A stretch of 64,000 nucleotides of DNA from Endozoicomonas sp. G2_1 (GTDB lineage: Bacteria > Pseudomonadota > Gammaproteobacteria > Enterobacterales > Alteromonadaceae). Position 1 is the first letter of the stretch. Every line of letters starts with the position of its first letter. Below, piece by piece: positions 9,051 through 17,940 of the stretch. A model generated the notes under the pieces. The model was not told the origin of the DNA. It saw nothing but the letters and a program-made list of their open reading frames with translations, and did no database searches. Position numbers and translations under genes: made by a program. Location: the NCBI RefSeq assembly GCF_017744155.1, contig NZ_JAGHQT010000001.1:372001-436000 (forward strand), read 5' to 3'.

Positions 9051-9866
9051 TTATTGTAGCAACGATAGAGCAATCTGAGGTTGCTGGTTGGCTTGTGCTA
9101 ATATCGAACTCGATGCCTGTTGTAATACGTTGTTACGAGCAAGATTTGCTGATTCCGCAGCAAAATCCGTATCTTGAATACGAGAACGAGAAGCTGATAC
9201 ATTTTGCGCAGTATTGTCATTACTACGAATAACAGAACTAAAACGGTTTTGTGCCGCACCTAACTGAGCTCTTGTACTGTTCACCAATCTCAAAGCACTA
9301 TCTAAATTACTAATTGCAGTCTGAGCACCAGTAAAAGAGGTAACACTACCAGCAGCACCAATTGTTCCACTAGAAAAGTTCTGAGGTATTGATATTGAAA
9401 TAGTTTGACCAGCGTTGGCCCCAACTTGAAAGTTTTCGCTGTAGGTACCATCGAGTAAATTAACACCACCAAACGATGCATCTCGAGCAATACGATCAAG
9501 TTCATTGTTCAATGCTTGGAACTCTTGATCTAGTGCAATTCTATCTTGATCAGAGTTCGAACCATTAGACGCTTGAACGGCAAGAGTACGCAAACGCTGA
9601 ATCGCATTTGTAAACTCATCTAGCGCCCCTTCTGCCGTTTGTGCCAGAGAAATCGCATCGTTCGAGTTACGAGACGCTTGATTCAAACCATTGATTTGAG
9701 AAGTCAAACGCGCTGATATTTGCAAACCCGCTGCATCATCTCTCGCACTGTTGATTCGCTTACCCGACGATAAGCGCTCAAATGAAGTGCCTAAATCAAG
9801 TGTTGAGCCACTCAACTGACGCTGGGCGTTCAGTGAGGATATATTACTATTAACAACTAAACCCAT
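9051..9866 (-). CDS. Flagellin (sigma-54 type promoter)
   Basis: A 271-residue flagellin starting at the ATG at 9866, chosen because GGAG sits about 10 bases upstream of it, while an in-frame ATG at 9875 abuts that GGAG. The D0/D1 regions are intact ([29 protein letters not shown]-type C-terminus ending ALSLLQ) and the variable centre is very short. It is strongly similar along its whole length to the flagellin at 8025, indicating a tandem duplication. Unlike its neighbour it is preceded by a sigma-54-like element (9955-9970), so it may be the earlier, core flagellin, as FlaA is in Vibrio cholerae. Confidence 0.93.
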   Translation of the reverse strand: MGLVVNSNISSLNAQRQLSGSTLDLGTSFERLSSGKRINSARDDAAGLQISARLTSQINGLNQASRNSNDAISLAQTAEGALDEFTNAIQRLRTLAVQASNGSNSDQDRIALDQEFQALNNELDRIARDASFGGVNLLDGTYSENFQVGANAGQTISISIPQNFSSGTIGAAGSVTSFTGAQTAISNLDSALRLVNSTRAQLGAAQNRFSSVIRSNDNTAQNVSASRSRIQDTDFAAESANLARNNVLQQASSSILAQANQQPQIALSLLQ

Positions 9867-9954
9867 TGTTATCATCTCCTAGTGTAGGTTGCGGTTCTCT
9901 CGCTGATAACAGGTTAATGGAACCACAGTTTATAAATTTGACACCAGTTAATAA

Positions 9955-9970
9955 AGCATAACCTATGCCA
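9955..9970 (-). promoter_or_regulatory. Sigma-54 promoter-like element of upstream flagellin
   Basis: Read on the minus strand: TGGCAT, 5 bases, then ATGCT, which gives GG-N10-GC, the invariant -24/-12 spacing of RpoN promoters. It sits about 90 bases before the flagellin ATG, between flgL and the flagellin. FlrC/FleR-type activators would be expected to act here. Confidence 0.6.
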
Positions 9971-9982
9971 ACTATTAAATTA

Positions 9983-11191
9983 TTAGATAAAATTAAATAA
10001 ACTTAAGTCTCTTACTTGTACAAATGTTTGTTGCGCGGCCTGCAATGCCGTTTGAGACTGCTGAAAGTCACTAACTGCCTTGGCAAAATCTAAATCTTCT
10101 ATACTGGAACGCCCCTGTTCCAGCGTTAGGTTATTATCTTGATGAATATTTTGCTGACTACTAATCAATTGTCGGTTAACACCTGCTTCTGCTTGCCGTG
10201 CAACCAAATGATTAATTGCCGCGTCTATCTGATTAAGTATCACGGCATGGTCAACATTGTGTTGCTGTGGGTTTGCAGGGGTAGTACCGACTTCAATCCA
10301 AGCTAACGCAGAGCTAACAGCTTCAAAAACACTGACATTTTCATCTGGCTGCAACTCAATTTGGTCTCCCGGCAAAGGGTTGCCACTCAACTGAACTTCT
10401 AAACCATTAAAGGCAATGGTTTGCCCTGGAGAGTATGAATTGGTATTAAAAACAGTGTTTCCAGCGCCATCTGTCACGGTTAAATCAGTGGCTGAAGTAA
10501 AGTTAAAATTGTAATTAGGGGGATTAGCCGTTGTATTAAATGCGCCTCTGTCTTGAACGACAGCACGACTAACAGAAATACCTGAAGTATTAGTGAGATA
10601 ATTTGCCGAAAAGTCACCAATAGGATTAGCAACATTTAAGAACGCCCTGTCACCAGGTTGATTGAGATCAACGTTAACATTGCTACCTATTGCTAGTTGT
10701 CGCACTCCATTGTCACCTTGGTAGGTAACTGAATTGTCTGGCTGGCGTTGAAATGGCTCGATATTGCTTTGAAAACCGGCAAAAACAAAGCCGCCAGTAT
10801 CGTCTTTGTTATTTGCAATATCTAATAACTGCTCTAGAGAGTTCTCTGCAACAAGCCCTAAAGAGTTTAAATCATCATCAGAAAGTGCACCGTTATTCGC
10901 TTGAATAAAGGTTTGCTTCAAACTCTGCAATACATCTACTGCAGAAGAAAATGACGTCTCTTGCAAACTATTGCGATTTTCTGCAATCGTAATGTTTCGT
11001 TGATATTTTTCAATTTTCGCGATTTCATCTTTGAAACCCACTAAAGTACCAAAACCTACTGCATCGTCTTTAGCTGTTAAAACTCTCTTACCACTTGATA
11101 AAAAGGCACTTTGTTCATTGACATTAATTTGCTGTTGAGTGATCTGCTGGCTATTTTGAAAATAGAATTGTGCTGTTGAAATTCTCATCAC
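9983..11191 (-). CDS. flgL: FlgL hook-filament junction protein
   Basis: A 402-residue flagellin-like protein. The N-terminal D0/D1 region (MRISTAQFYFQNSQQI, then FLSSGKRVLTAKDDAVGFGT) and a flagellin-type C-terminus (IEDLDFAKAVSDFQQSQTAL, then VRDLSLFNFI) flank a longer insert at about residues 150-310. FlgL (HAP3) joins the FlgK zone of the hook to the filament. It follows flgK with a gap of only seven bases and closes the flgFGHIJKL run. The start chosen at 11191 (M-M-R-I-S) gives a protein of normal length. Confidence 0.9.
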   Translation of the reverse strand: MMRISTAQFYFQNSQQITQQQINVNEQSAFLSSGKRVLTAKDDAVGFGTLVGFKDEIAKIEKYQRNITIAENRNSLQETSFSSAVDVLQSLKQTFIQANNGALSDDDLNSLGLVAENSLEQLLDIANNKDDTGGFVFAGFQSNIEPFQRQPDNSVTYQGDNGVRQLAIGSNVNVDLNQPGDRAFLNVANPIGDFSANYLTNTSGISVSRAVVQDRGAFNTTANPPNYNFNFTSATDLTVTDGAGNTVFNTNSYSPGQTIAFNGLEVQLSGNPLPGDQIELQPDENVSVFEAVSSALAWIEVGTTPANPQQHNVDHAVILNQIDAAINHLVARQAEAGVNRQLISSQQNIHQDNNLTLEQGRSSIEDLDFAKAVSDFQQSQTALQAAQQTFVQVRDLSLFNFI

Positions 11192-11198
11192 TTATTCC

Positions 11199-13175
11199 TT
11201 AACTCACAGCCGATAATATAGTGTCAAAAAGCGTGTTAGCCGTTGACACGATACGCGAAGAAGCTTGGTAAGCTTGCTGAAATCGCAATAGGTTTGCCGC
11301 TTCTTCATCAAGATTAACCCCCGAGGTTTCTTGATTACGGTTAAATGCTTGAGTAAATAGTGCTTGTGCCGTCTCTGCACTTCTTTGCGCGGCACTAGCC
11401 TGACCACCTACGCGTGCAGTAGCCACGCCAATACTTTGACTAAAGCTCTCTTGGCCACCATTAATAATGCCTCGATCTTGCGTATCAGCGATAAAGTTGG
11501 CGTTTTGACCATTGGCAACACCAAAGGCATCACCTATGGTAAATTGCTCTGGGCCATTGGGGGCGAGCCCTGATGGCAATCCTTGAATCTCAATGGTAAA
11601 AGCGGCAGTTGCCGGTGCTGGTGGCAGCTGAACCTGCTGCGAAGGCGGTACATAGGCCACAGGAGCAGAAGTTGTTCCGGTATTATCGGTAATGGTGTAA
11701 TTGAAGGTTCCAGAACCTGCTGGATTTTCCAGCACATCAATCCGAATAGGCGCTGCGTTACGAGCAGCAATTGGATCAGCAACAGACGTAATTTGAACCG
11801 CGCCGGAACTAACATTATTGGCTGAAGGAGTCACCTTCACCGCTGAGCTTGCCGCAATAGCGGCACCATCGGTTAATTCAACCTGAATAAGGGCGGCGGC
11901 ATTTTCTGTTGGTCGAATAGTAAAACGATCACCACTCGCTGGAGCACCACTATTTTCAACAAATGAAAAGCCAAAAGCAGTGGCGTAGGTACCAGCACCA
12001 GCGGCTCCCAAGTTAGTGGTTGAGCCATCGGTTAAGTTAGTAAGTTGATAATTAGTACCATCGTAGCGAACTTCAAACTCACCCGTTGGCACCAATTGAA
12101 CATCGGTAATTTCTGCGCTAGCTTGTAAGTTGCCAGTGTTGCTATTTTGCGCCAAAACTCGCGACGCTTGACTGGTGGTGTCATTGATATCACGGAAAAA
12201 ATTTGCCCCTTGTACTTGGTTTAAATCCAAACCTTGTTGCTGGGCACTATTTAAGGTTTCCGACAACACTAGAGCAACGCGATTAATATCACTGCGTACC
12301 TGGGCCAAATCTTGATCTCTAAATTGAATTTTCGCCGCCAATGAACCACCAAGAGTCGCGCTATTCAGCGGAATACTGGTATCACCATTAGTAATAGCAA
12401 TCCGAGTTTTCAGTGGATCTGGGTCACCCGGCAAGGTACTGACATTCAGGGGCGTGATACCCGCCACTAGCGTATTACCATCACCAATCAATACCGTCAT
12501 AACCCCATTAGCATCGGTTACAGTATTAACATTGGTATATTCTGCGAGCTTGCTAATCAATCGATCACGCTCATCGAGTAAATCATTTGGTGCACCTGTT
12601 TGTGCCAAATCATTGCTGTTTAGAATACGCTCGTTAATACTGGCTATTTCATTTGAGATCCCTGAGATCTCAGAGGTTATTTGTTCAATCTCTGAATTTG
12701 TCGCTTGTTCAATACGATCAAAATTTTGACTCAAGTTATTGAAATTGGTGCTTAGCGTTTTTGCTTGGTTAAGCGCGATACTTCTCAAACCAGGATCCGA
12801 CGGATTGTCAGCGATCGAATTGATCGATTGATAAAACTGTTCTAACGATGAGGTAATTGCGCCACCGGCAGAACTGAGAATACTGTTTAACTGAGTCAAG
12901 CTTTGATTGGCGGCATTAGCACCACCAAGATTAGATTGGTTAATGATTTGCTCGCGATATGAAAACTGATTATATAATCGCGTGATGTCGTTGACGTAAG
13001 TGCCTGTACCAACAAAATTACCACCCGTTTGAATGGCAATATTTGGGGTTTGCTCTGCGCGCTGACGGCTAAAGCCCTCTGTGTTAACATTGGCAATATT
13101 GTGACCAGTCGTAGCTAACTGTTGCTGGGCTGCTAATAGCCCACTAACGCCAGTTTGATACAAATTGATTGTCAT
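11199..13175 (-). CDS. flgK: FlgK hook-filament junction protein
   Basis: A 658-residue protein with the basal-body-rod-like N-terminus (TGVSGLLAAQQQLATTGHNI, with NVNTEGFSRQR following) and the FlgK C-terminal domain with SGVNLDEEAANLLRFQQAYQ near residue 610 and a final ANTLFDTIL. The middle (about 330-560) is an alanine-, threonine- and asparagine-rich insert that makes it longer than enteric FlgK (about 550). FlgK (HAP1) is the first junction protein on the hook. It lies between flgJ and flgL. Confidence 0.93.
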   Translation of the reverse strand: MTINLYQTGVSGLLAAQQQLATTGHNIANVNTEGFSRQRAEQTPNIAIQTGGNFVGTGTYVNDITRLYNQFSYREQIINQSNLGGANAANQSLTQLNSILSSAGGAITSSLEQFYQSINSIADNPSDPGLRSIALNQAKTLSTNFNNLSQNFDRIEQATNSEIEQITSEISGISNEIASINERILNSNDLAQTGAPNDLLDERDRLISKLAEYTNVNTVTDANGVMTVLIGDGNTLVAGITPLNVSTLPGDPDPLKTRIAITNGDTSIPLNSATLGGSLAAKIQFRDQDLAQVRSDINRVALVLSETLNSAQQQGLDLNQVQGANFFRDINDTTSQASRVLAQNSNTGNLQASAEITDVQLVPTGEFEVRYDGTNYQLTNLTDGSTTNLGAAGAGTYATAFGFSFVENSGAPASGDRFTIRPTENAAALIQVELTDGAAIAASSAVKVTPSANNVSSGAVQITSVADPIAARNAAPIRIDVLENPAGSGTFNYTITDNTGTTSAPVAYVPPSQQVQLPPAPATAAFTIEIQGLPSGLAPNGPEQFTIGDAFGVANGQNANFIADTQDRGIINGGQESFSQSIGVATARVGGQASAAQRSAETAQALFTQAFNRNQETSGVNLDEEAANLLRFQQAYQASSRIVSTANTLFDTILSAVS

Positions 13176-13206
13176 TAGCCACTCCGCAAAAAGCCGTAGA
13201 GAATTT

Positions 13207-14286
13207 CTATTGGTTTAGTAGCTGGCTAACGCGTTTGAGGGTTCCAATGATCTTTTCAGCATACTGAGGATCCGTCGCATAACCGGCACCTTGTATACCT
13301 TGCAGAAAGTGTTCCACTTTTTCTTTATATCCACCAACACCTTGTGTGGCGGTCAGTGTAGCTTGATAACGTTCGTTACTAGACAAGAAATTGACGTAGT
13401 CATTAACGCTGTCAGCGATTGAATCATAAACTCTAAATGGCTCTCTTTTCTTGACCATAGCACCCTGTTCAAATTCAAGGGTTTCGGTTTTAGTTTGCTG
13501 ACCATGCCATCTGCGATCAGCTTTAATATTAAATAGATTATTTGAGCTATCACCGTTGGCGGTCTTGATAACCTTCTGCCCCCAGCCCGTTTCCAGTGCC
13601 GCTTGGGCAATCACCACTTGAAATGGCACGCCTAGCTGACGTTCAACCTGTTTCGCTGGTTGTTCTAAAGCACTAACAAAGTCTTGCGGACTACTAAAGC
13701 CTTGTTGCTTAGTGTCATCAATCTGCTGGTTGGCCAACTCTTTAATTAACTTAAATGGCTCTGTGACCTGTGTTTGGCTGCTATTATCTTGTCCATTTCT
13801 GTTTTGTGTATTGGTGTTTAGCACGCTGCCTGTTTGTTCAACTGGAACGTCATTTTTTAAGATACTAGGATTACGACGATTGGTAAGCTCAGATAAATTA
13901 CCAGCACTATCACCGCTGGTGCGTAAAACACTCTGGGGCGTGTAGTTTTTATCGCCGCCGCCAAGCTGACGAACAATCAAGTCAGATAAACCTAATGAGC
14001 CGTTACTGGAGAGCTCAACCGCAAGTTGTTGATCGTGCATATCGCGGTAGAACTTAGTGGTTTGTGAATTAAACGGACTGTCAGACTCGAGCACGTCTTG
14101 GGCACTGCGCATGCTTTTTAATAGCATTTGCATAAAAATCGCTTCGAACTGTTTAGCCGCTTTCTCAAGTGCTTGATCTTTTGACGCGCTGTCAGTCTTA
14201 TTTGACTGCTGACGAATACTATTAAGGCTGTTTAGGTCAAAAAAGTTATTAACATCAGCACTGTTTGGGCCAAAACGATCATTCAC
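13207..14286 (-). CDS. flgJ: FlgJ rod-assembly protein with muramidase domain
   Basis: A 359-residue two-domain FlgJ. The N-terminal rod-binding domain (about residues 35-120) contains KQFEAIFMQMLLKSMRSA. After a polar linker comes a GH73 glucosaminidase domain (about 195-355) with VIAQAALETGWGQKV, carrying the catalytic glutamate in ALETGWG, and NLFNIKADRRWHG. The protein caps the growing rod and cuts peptidoglycan so that the rod can cross the wall. The fused enzyme domain is the usual form in gammaproteobacteria. It follows flgI with an 11-base gap. Confidence 0.93.
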   Translation of the reverse strand: MNDRFGPNSADVNNFFDLNSLNSIRQQSNKTDSASKDQALEKAAKQFEAIFMQMLLKSMRSAQDVLESDSPFNSQTTKFYRDMHDQQLAVELSSNGSLGLSDLIVRQLGGGDKNYTPQSVLRTSGDSAGNLSELTNRRNPSILKNDVPVEQTGSVLNTNTQNRNGQDNSSQTQVTEPFKLIKELANQQIDDTKQQGFSSPQDFVSALEQPAKQVERQLGVPFQVVIAQAALETGWGQKVIKTANGDSSNNLFNIKADRRWHGQQTKTETLEFEQGAMVKKREPFRVYDSIADSVNDYVNFLSSNERYQATLTATQGVGGYKEKVEHFLQGIQGAGYATDPQYAEKIIGTLKRVSQLLNQ

Positions 14287-14297
14287 TTGCTCACTCC

Positions 14298-15398
14298 TTA
14301 GATAACGATCAACTGACCGCGCAGCGCACCTGCTTGCTCAAGTGCTTCTAAGATTGCCATCACATCGCCAGGGCCTGCGCCTACTTCATTAATTGCACGT
14401 ACTAAAGTGTCTAAAGTAACGCCTGGATCGAAGACAAACATTCTAGAGTCATCCTGTCTCACATCGATAATTGATTGTGAGGTAGTCACTGTTTCACCTT
14501 CGGAAAAGGCGTCTGGTTGTGACACATTGAGCGACTCATTTATGGTTACCGTAATACCGCCATGAGTAATTGCCGCAGGTAGTAATCTAACATCTGAGCC
14601 AATGACAATGGTCCCTGTGCGTGAGTTGACAATCACTTTAGCCGCCGGTGAATCCGGTTCAAACTCTAGGTTTTCTAAGGTTGCCAAAAAGCTGACGCGA
14701 TCAGCTAAATCGCGCGGCGCTGTTACTTTGACAGAAGCAGCATCAACCGCTCGTGCCGAGCCGGGAATAAAATCATTAATTGCATCAGATAAGCGCTGTG
14801 CTGTGGTAAAATCCGCATTGCGCAAATTGAATGTAATGTAATCGCCAGTGGCAAAAGGTGAGCGCACTTCACGCTCAACTACGGCACCATTAGCGATACG
14901 GCCAACCGTTGGTGTATTAACGACAATTCTTGAACCATCTAAGCCTTCGGCGCCAAGACCACCGACGACTAAACTGCCTTGTGCCATCGCATAAGGTTGA
15001 CCATCAACACCGAGTAATATGGTTTGCAATAAGGTGCCGCCGCGTAAACTGCCGGCACTACCAACAGAAGATACCGTAACGTCAATTGTTTGTCCCGGTT
15101 TCGCGAAAGCCGGTAATTCAGCGCTAACAGCTACTGCGGCAACATTTTTAATGTTTGGGTTTTGATTGGGTGGCAAAGCAATGCCATAGTTACTTAACAT
15201 AGAGCGAAAGCTTTGGTTGGTAAAAGGTGTTGTTTCACCTGTGCCTGGTAAACCGACAACCAGACCATAACCAGTCAGTTGGTTAGTTCTAACCCCTTGA
15301 ACGTCAGCTAAATCTTTAATGCGCTGGGCACTAGCGTTAGGTAAAGCACCTAGCGTCAGCATAATAACAACAAGTTTAACAAATAACGTTTTCATCAT
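14298..15398 (-). CDS. flgI: FlgI P-ring protein
   Basis: A 366-residue protein with a cleavable signal peptide ([20 protein letters not shown], cleavage near ASA) and highly conserved FlgI blocks: [49 protein letters not shown], and near the C-terminus [20 protein letters not shown]. It forms the P ring around the rod in the peptidoglycan layer. It lies between flgH and flgJ. Confidence 0.96.
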   Translation of the reverse strand: MMKTLFVKLVVIMLTLGALPNASAQRIKDLADVQGVRTNQLTGYGLVVGLPGTGETTPFTNQSFRSMLSNYGIALPPNQNPNIKNVAAVAVSAELPAFAKPGQTIDVTVSSVGSAGSLRGGTLLQTILLGVDGQPYAMAQGSLVVGGLGAEGLDGSRIVVNTPTVGRIANGAVVEREVRSPFATGDYITFNLRNADFTTAQRLSDAINDFIPGSARAVDAASVKVTAPRDLADRVSFLATLENLEFEPDSPAAKVIVNSRTGTIVIGSDVRLLPAAITHGGITVTINESLNVSQPDAFSEGETVTTSQSIIDVRQDDSRMFVFDPGVTLDTLVRAINEVGAGPGDVMAILEALEQAGALRGQLIVI

Positions 15399-15407
15399 TT
15401 ACGCCTT

Positions 15408-16100
15408 TTAGAGTGGCCACCAAGAGCCATTGATAAACCGTGATAACCAACCTTGATTTTGCACTTCGGCAAAGGCTCCAGTACCTGAATACTGAATGCG
15501 GGCGTTGGCGACTTTGTTTGACATTATGGTGTTGTCAGAAGAAATATCCTGCGGTCTGATAGTACCCGTTAAGCGAATATATTCATCGCCGGTATTGAGG
15601 GTCATCCACTTCTCACCGCGAATCATCAAATTGCCGTTGGGCAACACTCTCAACACGTTTACTGAAATATAACCGTTCAAGCTATTGCTCTGATCAGCTT
15701 CAGATTCGCCGGAAAAATCAGAGTTTTGAGTCAAACCAAACTGAATAGCATCGCCTTTGAAGTTAATCGACTGGCCACCAAAGCCTGTAATTGGGTTTAA
15801 GGTTACTGTGTTCTCTTTGGTAAGTTCATTATTCGCACTTTTTTGCGCTTGAGTTCGTTCACTTAAAACCACAGAAATAATGTCACCAACTCGGTGAGCT
15901 TTGGCATCAGAATAAATATTGTTGACGTAATTGGCCTGAAACAGTGAGCCAGTAGGTACAATATTTTCAGTTTGCTCTTCTGGCATAATGGGGGCAAACT
16001 CAGGATCATTGGGTAATACTTTAGTTTGCTCAGTACTGGCACACCCCGGCAACACAACTAAACTACCGACCAAGAGCAAACGAAAAATCATCTTAGACAT
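15408..16100 (-). CDS. flgH: FlgH L-ring lipoprotein
   Basis: A 230-residue outer-membrane lipoprotein. The signal peptide ends in the lipobox VLPGCAS near residue 20. Conserved FlgH segments follow: GSLFQANYVNNIYSDAKAHR, VGDIISVVLSERTQAQKSAN and LVGSL-type beta-rich blocks through VLPNGNLMIRGEKW and IRPQDISSDNTI. It forms the L ring of the basal body in the outer membrane, stacked on the P ring. It sits 11 bases after flgG and 9 before flgI. Confidence 0.96.
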   Translation of the reverse strand: MSKMIFRLLLVGSLVVLPGCASTEQTKVLPNDPEFAPIMPEEQTENIVPTGSLFQANYVNNIYSDAKAHRVGDIISVVLSERTQAQKSANNELTKENTVTLNPITGFGGQSINFKGDAIQFGLTQNSDFSGESEADQSNSLNGYISVNVLRVLPNGNLMIRGEKWMTLNTGDEYIRLTGTIRPQDISSDNTIMSNKVANARIQYSGTGAFAEVQNQGWLSRFINGSWWPL

Positions 16101-16111
16101 AATGCAATCGC

Positions 16112-16900
16112 CTATAATTGCTGATTAATGTAGTTAAGCATTTGGTCAACGGCCGAAATTACCTTAGAGTTCATCTCGTAAACCCGCTGACTTTCAATCA
16201 AGTTCACTAATTCTTCAGTCGTGTTAACATTCGACGTTTCTAGCGCCCCTTGAACAATACTGCCAAAACCGTCAAGACCCGGTGTACCTTGTACAGGAGT
16301 ACCGCTAACCGCTGTTTCTACATAGAGGTTTTGACCAACTGGCTCTAAACCAGTCGGATTAATAAAGTTAGAAGTAGTAATTTGCCCGATAACCGCGTTA
16401 TTTGCCTGGCCTTGTAAACGCACCGATACCTCACCGTCTTGCGAGACAATAATTTCAAGCGCATCTGGTGGTACCGTTACTTGTGGCTGTAGTAAGAAGC
16501 CCGCCCCCGGTGTCACAACATTACCTTCTTCATCAAGAGTAAACTGGCCATTACGCGTGTATGCAGCGCTGCCATCAGGCAACAAAATTTCAAAAAAACC
16601 TTCACCTTGAACCATTAAATCAAGGTTGTTGTCTGTGGTCAGTAAATCACCTTGAGTATGAATTTTTTGCGTTGCTACTACTTTGGCACCGGCACCTAAC
16701 ATCAAACCAGACGGCAATTCGGTGTCTTGTGCTGAACGTCCACCCGGCTGATTGATGGTTTGATAAAGTAAATCTTCAAAAACCGCTCGACTCTTTTTAT
16801 AACCAACGGTACTAGCGTTGGCTAAGTTATTAGAAATAACCGCGATATCTTTGGTTTGTGCATCTAAGCCGGTTTTACTGATCCATAATGCTGGGTTCAT
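16112..16900 (-). CDS. flgG: FlgG distal rod protein
   Basis: A 262-residue rod protein of standard FlgG length. The N-terminal rod motif reads ISKTGLDAQTKDIAVISNNL followed by ANASTVGYKKSRAVFEDL. The C-terminus has VQGALETSNVNTTEELVNLI and VYEMNSKVISAVDQML, the typical FlgG ending. It builds the distal part of the rod, exported by the flagellar type III system. It follows flgF after 48 bases. Confidence 0.96.
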   Translation of the reverse strand: MNPALWISKTGLDAQTKDIAVISNNLANASTVGYKKSRAVFEDLLYQTINQPGGRSAQDTELPSGLMLGAGAKVVATQKIHTQGDLLTTDNNLDLMVQGEGFFEILLPDGSAAYTRNGQFTLDEEGNVVTPGAGFLLQPQVTVPPDALEIIVSQDGEVSVRLQGQANNAVIGQITTSNFINPTGLEPVGQNLYVETAVSGTPVQGTPGLDGFGSIVQGALETSNVNTTEELVNLIESQRVYEMNSKVISAVDQMLNYINQQL

Positions 16901-16948
16901 AACTTACCTCTTTCTCTATCTCTCTACGCTAATGCCTATATGCATCTA

Positions 16949-17692
16949 CTAGAATGCACGCAACAACGAAGATGCACTTGAGTCCATCTCTTCAGCGGTT
17001 TTCATTAATTTCATTTGCATTTCAAACTGTCTCTGTAGCGCAATCATATCGGTCATTTCACCTACGGGATTAACATTACTCGACTCTAAGCTGCCGCTCA
17101 TCACCGATACTGTGACATTGGCTTCTGCAACTTGACCATCCTTACGACGAAACAGGCCATCGCTGCCTTTTTCAATATCTTGCGCTGGTGGGTTGACCAA
17201 TTTTAACCGCCCCACTTCTTCTTGAACGGTTCGAGGTGCCCCCTCAGGTTGAACAGTAATAGTGCCATCGGGGCTGATTTGGATATTGGCTACCGGCAAC
17301 GGCAATTGAATGGGGCCGTTGTCACCAAGTAATAAATCACCACCAGGTGTTTCTAAATTACCGGTTTGGGTTAAACGCAACTCACCATTGCGGGTATAGG
17401 CTTCGCCGCCATCAGGTGTTTGCACAGCTAACCAGCCGTCACCAGCCACTGCGACATCTAAATCGCGCCCAGTAGTTAGTAATGCACCTGAGTCAAAATT
17501 TTGGCTAGCTCTTTCTGTCATTGAAAAGACTCTGGTCGGCAATCCTTCACCAAATGCCTGCATTGCTCTCGCTTGGGCTAAATCTGCCTTAAACCCAGTG
17601 GTTTTGGCGTTTGCAAGGTTGTTTGCCGTCACTGATAACGCATGCATATTTTGCTTAGCGCCTGACATTGCGATATATAGCATTCTGTCCAT
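16949..17692 (-). CDS. flgF: FlgF proximal rod protein
   Basis: A 247-residue rod protein. It begins MDRMLYIAMSGAKQNMHALS with the FlgF-typical ANNLANAKTTGFKADLAQ, and ends with SGSLESSNVNPVGEMTDMIA and a QRQFEMQMKLMKTAEEMD helix. It is the first gene of the flgFGHIJKL run; a sigma-54 element lies about 46-61 bases upstream, and the flgE terminator lies beyond that. Confidence 0.95.
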   Translation of the reverse strand: MDRMLYIAMSGAKQNMHALSVTANNLANAKTTGFKADLAQARAMQAFGEGLPTRVFSMTERASQNFDSGALLTTGRDLDVAVAGDGWLAVQTPDGGEAYTRNGELRLTQTGNLETPGGDLLLGDNGPIQLPLPVANIQISPDGTITVQPEGAPRTVQEEVGRLKLVNPPAQDIEKGSDGLFRRKDGQVAEANVTVSVMSGSLESSNVNPVGEMTDMIALQRQFEMQMKLMKTAEEMDSSASSLLRAF

Positions 17693-17737
17693 ACAAGCCT
17701 CTAAAACAGCGGATAAAATAATCTCTTACACCTACAA

Positions 17738-17753
17738 AGCAATAAAAATGCCA
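17738..17753 (-). promoter_or_regulatory. Sigma-54 promoter of flgFGHIJKL
   Basis: Minus-strand TGGCAT, 5 bases, then TTGCT: a clean match to the RpoN consensus TGGCAC-N5-TTGCW with the GG-N10-GC spacing. It lies 46 bases upstream of the flgF ATG in the gap after the flgE terminator, so flgF is the head of an RpoN-dependent operon. Confidence 0.8.
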
Positions 17754-17880
17754 AAAGGTAAAGCCACCATATTTATTATTAATGAGAAAATACAGAACAA
17801 GTTGCGATAGCTAAATCGCTAAACAGCCTGCGCTGAGAAAGGAGCAATAGGGAGAATGAAAAACGGGTTTCAGTTATAGA

Positions 17881-17916
17881 AAAAGCACATTACCTGTCGT
17901 TGAGTAATGTGCTTTT
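17881..17916 (-). terminator. Terminator of the flgBCDE operon
   Basis: A 12-bp perfect stem (AAAAGCACATTA paired with TAATGTGCTTTT) around a 12-base loop, just past the flgE stop. Its T-rich arm faces the leftward direction, so it ends the flgB-flgC-flgD-flgE transcript. Confidence 0.85.
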
Positions 17917-17940
17917 TAGGTTTCTCGACGCTCAATTTAA

